Shown here piece after piece: positions 54,962 to 64,000 of a stretch of DNA of 64,000 bases. The notes beneath the pieces were generated by a model. That model saw only the letters and a list, made by a program, of their open reading frames with translations, ran no database searches and was not told the DNA's origin. A program made the translations under genes and the position numbers. Origin of the DNA: Eulemur rufifrons (taxonomy: Eukaryota > Chordata > Mammalia > Primates > Lemuridae); assembly GCF_041146395.1 (NCBI RefSeq), contig NC_091012.1, positions 11,646,193 through 11,710,192 on the forward strand, given 5' to 3'. Positions within the stretch are counted from its first letter, which is position 1, and each line of letters starts with the position of its first letter.

Positions 54962-55000
54962 AACTACTCAAGAGCTAAGGATCAAATTCCAGATTCCACA

Positions 55001-58000
55001 ATGGCTCAGGAGAGAAAACATCGCAATGAAGTTCTACCCAACAAGCTGAACAAAAACCGTCTCATCAGTTTTCTCAATAAATGTGAATGGCTTGAATTCC
55101 CCACTCAAGAGACATAGATTGGCCCAATGGATAAAAAAACACAATCCAAGTATCTGCTGTCTTCAAGAAACCCACCTAACGAGCAAAGAGGCATTTAGAC
55201 TGAAAATAAAAGGATGGAAATCGGTATTTCAAGCAAACAGTAACCAAAAGAAAGCTGGTGTGGCAATCTTAATTTCCAATAACTTAGCTTTCAAACCAAC
55301 AAAAATAATAAAAGACAAAGATGGCTACTACATACTGGTCAAGGGCACAATTCATCAAGAAGCCATGACTATACTCAATATATATGCAGCCAACCTAGGT
55401 CCACCTAGATTCATAAAGCAAACCCTACTAGATCTGAACCAAATGACAGATAACAACACTGTAATAGCTGGAGACTTTAACACCCCACTGACAGTACAGG
55501 ACAGATCCTCTAAACAGAAAATAAACAAAGACATAATGGACCTAAATAGAATGCTAGAACAAATGGGCATGGCTGACATCTATAGGACATTCCACCCAAA
55601 GTCCACAGAATATACATTATTCTCATCAGCTCATGGGACATGCTCTAAGATTGACCATGTCCTAGGACATAAAGCATGTCTTAAAAAATTCAAAAAAATA
55701 GAAATTATACCATGCATCTTCTCAGATCACAGCGGAATAAAAGTAACAATGAACACAAACAGAAACCCTCACTCTTACTCAAAGTCATGGAAGCTAAATA
55801 ACTTTCTCCTGAATAATTATTCTATAAAGGAAGAAATCAAGATGGAAATCAAAAGCTTCTTTGAATTAAATGGCAATGGAGATACAACTTATCAAAATCT
55901 ATGGGACACAGCTAAAGCAGTCCTGAGAGGAAAATTCATATCCATAAATGCCTATATGAAAAAGACAGAAAACCTACAAATAGACAACCTAACGAATAGA
56001 TTCACAGAGCTGGAGAAAGAAGAACAGAATGACCCCAAACCCAGCAGAAGGTGAAAAATTACTAAGATCAAATCAGAATTAAATGAAAAGGACAACAAAG
56101 AAACTATAAGGGAAATTAATAAAACAAAAAGTTGGTTCTTTGAAAAGATAAACCAAATAGACACACCTCTGGCTAGACTAACCAAGAGTACAAAAGTAAA
56201 ATCTCTAATAACCTCCATTAGGAACATGAAAGGAGAAATCACAACCGATGCTACAGAGATACAAGATATCATCTATGAATTCTACAAAAATCTTTATGCA
56301 CACAAACTGGAGAATGTGGAGGAAATGGACAAATTTTTAGAAACACATAGTCTTCCCAGGCTCAACCAGGAAGAAATAGAGTATCTGAACAGACCAATAT
56401 CAAGAACTGATATAGAAACAGCAATAAAAAACCTTCCCAAAAAGAAAAGCCCTGGTCCAGATGGGTTCACACCCCAATTTTACCATACATACAAAGAAGA
56501 ACTGGTGCCCATCCTACATAAACTATTCTCCAATATTGAGAAGGATGGAATTCTCCCCAACACGTTCTACCAAGCCAATATAACATTGATACCAAAACCA
56601 GGAAAGGACGCAACAAAAATAGAGAACTACAGACCAATTTCTCTCATGAATATAGATGCAAAAATTTTCAATAAAATACTAGCAAATCGAATCCAAGTAC
56701 TTATCAAAAAAATAATCCGCCACGACCAAGTGGGCTTCATCCCAGAGATGCAGGGGTGGTTCAACATATGTAAATCTATAAATGTAATTCTCCACATAAA
56801 TAGAAGCAAAAACAGAAACCATATGATACTCTCATTAGATGGAGAAAAAGCATTTGACAAAATTCAACACCCTTTTATGATAAAAATGCTTAACAAAATA
56901 GGCGTAGATGGAACCTACCTAAAAATGATACGAGCCATATATGACAAACCCACAGCCAACATCATTCTGAACGGGGAAAAATTGAAAGCACTCCCACTTA
57001 GAACTGGAACCAGACAGGGCTGCCCACTGTCCCCATTACTTTTCAACATAGTTTTGGACGTCCTTGCGAGAGCTATCAGGCAAGAGAGCAAAATCAAGGG
57101 AGTCCAAATAAGGAAGGAAGAAATCAAACTCTCACTTTTTGCTGATGATATGATGCTATATCTGGAAAACCCCCAGGATTCAACCATGAGACTCCTGGAA
57201 TTGATTAACGAATATAGCAAAGTCTCAGGCTACAAAATTAATATACACAAATCAGAGGCATTTATATATGCCAATAACAGTCAATCGGAAAACCAAATTA
57301 AAGACTCAATACCCTTCAAAATAGCAACAAAGAAAATAAAATATCTAGGTATATACCTAACTAAAGAGGTAAAGGACCTCTATTAGGAATACTATGAAAC
57401 ACTGAGAAAAGAAATAGCAGAACTTGCAAAAAGATGGAAAAATATACCATGCTCATGGATCGGAAGAATCAACATTGTTAAAATGTCTATACTACCCAAA
57501 GTGATCTACAGATTCAATGCAATCCCTATTAAATTACCAACATCATTCTTTACAGACATAGAGAAAATAATTATACACTTTGTATGGAACCAGAGAAGAC
57601 CCCGTATAGCAAAAGCAATTTTAAGGAACAGAAACAAAATGGGAGATATTAATTTGCCAGACCTCAAACTATACTACGAGGCCGTGGTTCTTAAAACAGC
57701 CTGGTACTGGCACAAGTACAGGGACACAGACCAGTGGAACACAACAGACAATCCAAATATAGCACCATCCTCATATAGTCACCTAATTTTTGACAAAGCA
57801 GGAAAGAATATACTCTGGGGACAAGAATCCCTATTCAATAAATGGTGCTGGGAGAATTGGTTAGCCACTTGTAGAAGACTGAAACAGGACCCACAGCTTT
57901 CACCTCTCCCAAAAATCAAATCACGGTGGATAACAGACTTAAACCTTAGGCATGATACAATCAGAATTCTAGAAGAAAATGTAGGAAAGACTCTTACAGA

Positions 58001-58880
58001 CATTGGCCTAGGCAAAGAATTTATGAAGAAGACCCCCAAGGCAATCACAGCAGCAACAAAAATAAATGAATGGGACATGATTAAATTAAAAAGCTTCTGC
58101 ACAGCCAAAGAAACAGTCACGAGAATAAACAGACCACCTACAGAATGGGAAAAAATTTTGCATACTACACATCAGATAAAGGACTGATAACAAGAATCTA
58201 TTTAGAACTCAGGAAAATCAGCAAGAAAAAATCAAGCAACCCTCTCAAAAAGTGGGCAAATGACATGAATAGAAACTTCTCAAAAGAAGATATAAGAATG
58301 GCTAACAAACATATGAAAAAATGCTCAGCATCCCTAATCATCAGAGAAATGCAAATCAAAACCGCAATGAGATATCACTTAACCGCAGTGAAAATGGCCT
58401 TTATCAAAAAAAACCCAAAACAACACCTGTTGGCGTGGGTGTGGAGAGACAGGAACACTAATACACTGCTGGTGGGACTGCAAACTAGTGCAACCCCTGT
58501 GGAAAGCATTATGGAGGTATCTTAAACAGATTCACGTAGACCTGCCATTCGATACAGCAATCCCATTACTGGGCATATACCCAAAGGAAAAAAGGTCATT
58601 CTGTAACAAAGACACATGTACCCGAATGTTTATAGCAGCACAATTCACAATAGCAAAGATGTGGAAACAACCCAAATGCCCATCAATACATGATTGGATT
58701 AGTAAGCTGTGGTATATGTATACAATGGAATATTACTCAGGTATAAGAAATAATGAAGATACGACATCTCTATGGTTCTCCTGGAGAGAGTTGGAACCCA
58801 TTATAGTAATGATGTATCCCAAGAATGGAAAAACAAGCATCACATGTACTCACCAGAAAATTGGTTTCCCTGCACATCAC
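55001..58880 (+). pseudogene. L1 ORF2 with several lesions
   Basis: The start ATG GCT at 55001 is out of frame with the body because of a small deletion, as in the minus-strand full-length copy. The body is open from about 55083 (GTG) to TGA 56052-56054 (an Arg codon elsewhere), then to TAG at 57382-57384 (AAG elsewhere), with a frameshift near 58157 and a changed C-terminus near 58805. Endonuclease, RT and Cys-rich motifs are all still recognisable. Confidence 0.92.
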
Positions 58881-59190
58881 CTAAATACACATCTGGGAAC
58901 GACACCAATCGGATATCAGACTGAGGTGGGGGATGGGGGAGGGGATCGGGGTATGCCTACACAATGAGTGCATTGCGCACCATTTGGGGAATGGTCACGC
59001 TTCAAGGTGCTGACTCGGGAAGAGGGGGTAGGGAAGGGAGGGAGATATACCTACATGATGGGTGCAACATGCACTATCTGGGTATCAGACACGCCTGGAG
59101 CTCTGACTCTGGGGACAGGCAGTACATGGCAATGTATGTAACCTGCAATTCTGTATCCCCCATAACAATAAGATGAAATTTAAAAAAAAA

Positions 59191-60180
59191 GATATAGAAA
59201 AAAAAATGATCGATAACAGGAGGTGGAAAAAAGCCAGTTTCACTTAAGAATGTCTGTGATGGTTTAGTTAAAATAATTAATTTTATTAAAAATGTGTATG
59301 ATGATTTTCTCAAGTAAAAGCAATTTTGCAATTGAAAAAAAAAACAGATTATTCAAGAAGGTTAAAGAACAGATGGATAATAGATTTCACTGAACCCTAA
59401 AACATAACACACTCACTTCAGAAAGGATAATGTTGCCAAAACATGGTTCAAATGTAAAATGCTGAATGAAATTGATGTGTCAGGAGTTTTTTTTCCAAGT
59501 TCTTTTGGCCAACAATAGGGGACTAAAAGACCTGTCTCACTATTTTTGTGTCTCAGTATTTTCATGTTCAAAGTGTCCCCACTGTAGGTGGCATGAACAA
59601 TCATAATCGACAGTTACATGCAGGCACTGAGGCTGCAAAAATCCCAGAGTAATTAGTGTTATCTGAAAGCAATGACATCTGTGTTCTCATGGTTCTTGAT
59701 TCATGTCAGGCCAACAAGATATATATGCAAAAGTATGACAAGCATTGCAAATGCCCTTCTGAAAGATCTTACACTTTGGGGAAAGCTGAAGAAATAAAAC
59801 TTGTCATCTTCTTTTTGTAAGCAACACATTTAAGATTAAAAGATCTAAAAAGATCTTTTGAGTCATTCATTCTCTTTTTGTAAATATTAAGCATTTATTC
59901 AGGATACAGCAATGTGGTATGAAAAAATCCATTGTTAACTTTTCTTCTTTTTAAAACTTTCTTAATACCTTGATTCTGTGCAGTACAATGTATGTACACA
60001 TTCCTGTAAGGACAAAATAGCATTCTTATCAACATTCCTTGGTTTCTTTACCTTTTAATTAAAAAATTGTATCTCTTAGTACTGGACATAAGATAACTTA
60101 AAATTTGTAATCAAATTCCATAGAATTACGTTTGCATTTTTGTAACGATCGACTGCCAAATTGATTACATTAAAAAGTCT
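59191..60180. other. Intergenic, no feature identified
   Basis: AT-rich single-copy-looking sequence between the L1 pair and the isolated 5' UTR. It contains a local TTTTGAGTCATTCATTCT patch and no gene. Confidence 0.4.
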
Positions 60181-60181
60181 T

Positions 60182-61357
60182 TGTTTTAGGGTGAAAAAAA
60201 TAAAAAGAAGAGAAAAGAAAGAGAAGAAAAAGAAAGAGAAAATAAAAAGAGAAGAGCAGAGAAAAAGAAAAGAGAAAAGAGAAAAAAAAAACACCAAACA
60301 ACACAAAAAACCTAACCAAAACAGCAAAAACACAAACACAAAAGAACAAAAACAAAACTACACAGCACCACACCACATCGCTAAACGAAAAGAGACACTA
60401 ATCTGAAGTATATAGTTCGACGATTCAATGATTGTGTTTTTATGCCTTAGCGCAGCTCTGCCCCTTGACGCCCGCTCGGTTGGATCCCGAGTGGTGACTC
60501 AATGTTTTTTTTTTTTTTTTTACACCTTAGTGCGGCTCCGCCCCTTCTCGCTGAGTGCCGCCCCAGCGGAGATTCCCCCAGGGTCCAAGTTGTTCACCCT
60601 TTATTGTCTCCTGCCCAGTGTGCCCATGCATATCCCGCACTCCCGGCACGGGCCCAGAGACCAGTGGAGGGCACCGGGTGGAGAGAGCCACTCGGCACCT
60701 TATGGCTCCTGAGTGGTTCCGCCTTTGCTTTCAAGATGATGCCCGCAGCGCTCGGGGGTGAGAGGGAGACCGGCTCCCTAGCAGGCAGAGACCGCCACTG
60801 CCAGGAGGCTGGCGAGCAAAGACGCCGGCTGGAGAACCTCTGAAAAAAGCAGCACAGAGGCACAATGCAATTCGCTGATCGAGGATCCTTTGTGCCCCTC
60901 CCCCCTGGCGCAGGTCCATCCCTCCTCGCCAAGGGCTGTCTCAGCTGAGACTTCCCAGGTTCCAAGCTATTCTCCTGAAAAAGCCTCCTGTCTGCAGGGC
61001 CCCTCGTCTCCCTCGGTGATTTTTCTCTGGCTTGCGGGAGGTCTCCAAACAATTGGGATTGGAGGACACTGAGGAGAGCAAGCCGCTTTCCCAGAAGGCT
61101 GCCCCTGCCCCACCTGGGGGCAGGCGCAGCCGACCCGTGCTCTGCTGGCTACTGTCTGTTCCGCATTCGGCAGAGTTTCGTGATCCTAATTTTCGTTCAC
61201 CTCAGACCTCACTCGCTCTGTTTGTCCCACATTGATTTTCCGTGGATTCACACCGTTGTTCCTGTGTGGGAGCGGACCTCTAGTGTTGTGGCAGGTCCGG
61301 ATCGATGACTTCCTCACCGGAGCTCAGATCCAGGCAGTCACCACCACTCCGCCATTC
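60182..61357 (-). mobile_element. Isolated L1 5' UTR (no ORFs, no tail)
   Basis: Reads, on minus, from the L1 5' end (gaatggcgg at about 61355; the AAG of the YY1-like site is missing) through the three modules to the polypyrimidine tract (polypurine on plus at 60190-60290), then stops. It matches 47331-48545 in reverse complement and is of the same short-module type. There is no poly-A/T tail and no target duplication at its ends. Confidence 0.88.
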
Positions 61358-62325
61358 GCACGGAGCCTCTGTGTATACTTTTTTGGTTCAACAAATCATG
61401 TTTTGGTCAGGTTACTGATTTGTAGATTAAAGAATCCATTCACTGATTTCAGCAGAAAGGGACGAAGTTGGTTCATCCATGAGGTATCAGGAAGGCTGAA
61501 CAAAGAGACCTTAGGTTGAATTTGTAGGATCAGCTCCTAAAACACCAGCTAAACTGGGCTGTCATGGAAGTTTCTCGGGGCTGTTTTCTTAATGGAAAAT
61601 AAAATTATTACTTTAAGACTCTCATAGCCAAAGAATGGAGGACAAAAACAACATTTTTAGTTTAACTTTCACTTCATGTTTAAATAAGACTGCAATTTAT
61701 TACTCAAATGAGAACTTTAGAGAATACTTTCCACTCATTTCAAAATTTTATTAATTTTATTCTATGAGCTATTTGACATACGACATGGAACTTTCCTGCC
61801 TCACTCTTGCTGCTCTCTGGCTGGAATGCCTTTTCCTTTCTCCTGTCCCAGCACACCGGACCTACCTACCTTCCAGGATACCTTTGCCAGCCTCCACACC
61901 ACAAAACTCTTCCGTTTGTGTGCACTCATATGTTTATTTCACCACTTGTTACATGGTAAGAGTTGCTTGCAGGACAGCCCCCTCATAAAAAGCCAAGCTT
62001 CTGCATGGTAAGAGGGACTCTCACTCCTTTTATCTCCAGCTGCTGAGCAGAGAATTTGGGACCAATTAGTGAGAACAAGTGTTTGACAAATTATTATTTA
62101 AAATCAGTTACAATTTGGAAGAAAAATCTTGCTACAGACACAAATTAGTGAGACTATCTGTAATGATATCAGAGGTTAGAATAAACTTTTTGAGCCCTGT
62201 AGAAAATAAACTATGTTTAAAACACTTTATAAGTATCCATTTAGTTGCAAAGAATGCAACAGTCAAATAATGAAATATCCTAGACAATGTTAAGACAGCT
62301 CTCTTCCTTAAAAATGAAATTAGCA
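61358..62325. other. Intergenic, no feature identified
   Basis: No gene or repeat recognised. Short frames here have no domain. Confidence 0.4.
62316..62325. repeat. Alu target-site duplication, left
   Basis: GAAATTAGCA, repeated at 62661-62670. Confidence 0.9.
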
Positions 62326-62660
62326 GGCTGGGCACGGTGGCTCACACCTATAATCCTAGCACTCTTGAGGCCGACGTGGGAGGATCCCTTGAGGCCAGGA
62401 GTTCGAGACCAGCCTGAGCAAGAGTGAGACCTCGTCTCTACTGAAAATAGAAAGAAATGATCTGGACAGCTGAAAATATATACAGAAAGAAATTATCCAA
62501 GCATGGTGACACATGCCTGTAGTCTCAGCTACTCCAGAGGCTGAGGCAGAAGGATTGCTTAAGCCCAGGAGTATGAGGTTGCTGTGAGCTAGGCTGATGC
62601 CACGGCACTCTAGCCCAGACAACAGAGTGAGACTCTGTCTCAAAAAAAAAAAAAAAAAAA
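62326..62660 (+). mobile_element. Alu, strepsirrhine type
   Basis: Dimeric Alu starting GGCTGGGCACGGTGGCTCAC, with A-box and B-box-like sequence (gttcgagaccagcc) in the left arm. The linker holds a duplicated 'gaaagaaat' motif, and the right arm carries 'gctgtgagctaggctgatgc' and 'cacggcactctagccc', typical of lemur/galago Alus. A-tail at 62641-62660. Flanked by a perfect 10-bp duplication. Confidence 0.95.
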
Positions 62661-62670
62661 GAAATTAGCA
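62661..62670. repeat. Alu target-site duplication, right
   Basis: GAAATTAGCA, matching 62316-62325. Confidence 0.9.
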
Positions 62671-64000
62671 ACCAAATAACAGTGACTGAATAGTTGGAAT
62701 AAACAGCAGCATTCTTTAAAACCACACAGTACCAATGATTTTAATGCATTAAAAAAAACTAATTCAGATGAGCTTTCTTTCCTCCTATTAATATGATAGT
62801 TTTTAACATGTTGTCACATTATCCTATCAGTAGCCACCACAAATACATGAAAGACAGGGCAGGGAGAAGATCTAGTTATTGCCTTTAAAAGTACACAGCA
62901 TTTAAAAGTTGCCAGTAACCGACAATAAGAAATATCCACACCATCTAACACCCTTTTGTTTGTTTCAGTTGTTTCTACTGCAAAATCACTTATTCCTTAT
63001 TAATAAAAAGTCCCAGACTTATATTTTTGAGAAGTATTACTATTTGAAGGGCCCAATTCTCCTTTAATTTAGAAATGTTTTAATTCTATCTAACTCTTTT
63101 GTGTTTCTTAATCTATGCAGTTAATGTGTACATATTAACTCTCTGTGTTAATGTGTATACTTTTATAATCTCAAAAAACAAATGCAGCATGAACAATGAA
63201 AACTAACTCATTCAAATACTTTCATTCCAAGTGAAAGAAGGTATCTTTTAAGGTCACTACTGTTAGGTGCTAATATGGCATACACTACACCATAACAAAA
63301 GTTAGTTGTTATGAAAAACATATACATGAGACTAAACAGAACAGAGAGGAAATGGACCAAAATGCAGACTAGATTGTAGAACTTGACATGATTATTTCTC
63401 CAATTTTTCACTCTTTAAGATTTTCTGTCATGAATGTATATGGTTTGTCTCTGAAAATATTAATGCTAAAACCTTTAAAACTTTCAATTAGATGTGGCTT
63501 TTAGTGAATCACCAACTTATGGGGCCTCATTTAGTGAATCAGCAACTTATGGTCTACTGGCTAGATCCAGCCAAAGAAACATTAAACACTTTCCCATCAG
63601 TCCAGCCTTTAATCTAAACTCCGGCTTGAAGACAGAGGAATTATTCATTCCAGAAAAATGGCCATTTCTACTTGCTTGCTTTTTTCCCACAACCAGGCCA
63701 TTCCCAAAGTTCAAGATGATCAGAAAAAGATAGATGTAAAAACTCTCTGCTAACAAGTACACAGCAAGAGACATATAGCAAGTGCATGTAATTTCAGCTA
63801 CTCAAACTCTTCAATATCAAGAGCATCCCTTTGTGTCTTGAGACAAGAGGGTGGCAGAATTAATTTTCTGAGAAAACCAATTGTAGCTTCTAACAGGTAA
63901 TATTCTCCTCATGTTGTTTGAAATCTTGACAATTCCCCTTTATGGCTAAAGCCTTACCATTGTCATCTTACAATCACAACAAACTATACTGACAAACTTA
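62671..64000. other. Intergenic to window end
   Basis: No gene recognised. A two-copy direct repeat of about 36 bp lies at 63498-63552 ('tttagtgaatcaccaactta' and 'tttagtgaatcagcaactta'). Confidence 0.4.

Larger units (their letters stand above)
54546..59190 (+). mobile_element. 5'-truncated L1, directly behind the full-length L1
   Basis: Begins inside ORF1 ('aagctcaaaggacccctggg' at 54558) right after the A-tail of the preceding L1. It has ORF1 C-terminus, ORF2 with several lesions, and a complete standard 3' UTR ending 'cccccataacaataagatga' plus A-tail at 59179. Its 3' end shows what the usual L1 terminus looks like and lacks the extra segment. Confidence 0.93.

Noticed and set aside
47305..59215. 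Target duplication spanning both tandem L1s (aatcga near 47320, gatcga near 59208)
   Set aside because: Five or six shared bases are too few to claim.
54546..60182. Reading the orphan 5' UTR as the inverted 5' part of the truncated L1 at 54.5-59.2 kb
   Set aside because: In twin priming the inverted part lies on the 5' side of the body. Here it lies beyond the 3' A-tail, separated by about 1 kb of unrelated sequence.

Overview
The window looks like nuclear DNA of a strepsirrhine primate (lemur or galago group). The evidence is a dimeric Alu at 62.3 kb with the strepsirrhine-type right arm, several young L1 elements with a G-rich 3' UTR unlike human L1, old L1 and MaLR/ERV/DNA-transposon debris, and intron-containing genes with no bacterial-style gene packing. 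I infer the group from the repeats and did not match it to a genome. Most of the window is transposon-derived.

Layout. 0-5.7 kb holds old L1 pieces in both orientations (one nested in another), an Alu and an MLT1-like LTR in two parts. 5997-6916 is an olfactory-receptor pseudogene. 7.57-9.34 kb is a twin-primed L1 with a perfect 15-bp target-site duplication. 11.86-32 kb (+) is the only apparently functional protein gene: a KRAB zinc-finger gene of the ZNF91/ZNF43 type. It has four coding exons (11884-11898, 13342-13468, 13971-14066, 29674-30434) that join in frame to 332 residues, and a candidate poly(A) signal at 31961. Its third intron holds a full-length L1 in antisense orientation (about 16.61-24.03 kb) inside older L1 sequence.

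34.3-37.2 kb is a second twin-primed L1. 38.5-43.5 kb is old minus-strand L1 broken by a hAT-like fragment, a Tigger-like element, an MLT1-like LTR and an Alu monomer. 43.6-44.2 kb is a solo ERV1-like LTR with a 4-bp duplication. 44.57-47.20 kb is a degenerate LTR-internal-LTR element whose 3' LTR has been invaded by another LTR. 47.32-54.55 kb is a second full-length L1 (+), followed directly by a 5'-truncated L1 (+) to 59.19 kb. 60.18-61.36 kb is an isolated L1 5' UTR (minus) without body or tail. 62.33-62.66 kb is the Alu.

The most notable observations are these. (1) Two full-length L1s in opposite orientation share about 160 bp beyond the point where their 3' UTRs stop matching the other L1s. 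This looks like an inherited 3' transduction. (2) Both also share the same nonsense codon in ORF1, so their common source probably already lacked a continuous ORF1. (3) The L1 5' UTR is built of at least three diverged copies of one module, with YY1-like motifs and a long polypurine/polypyrimidine tract. (4) One such 5' UTR stands alone. (5) An apparently intact KRAB-ZNF gene, from a clade known for silencing retroelements, carries one of these L1s in its intron.
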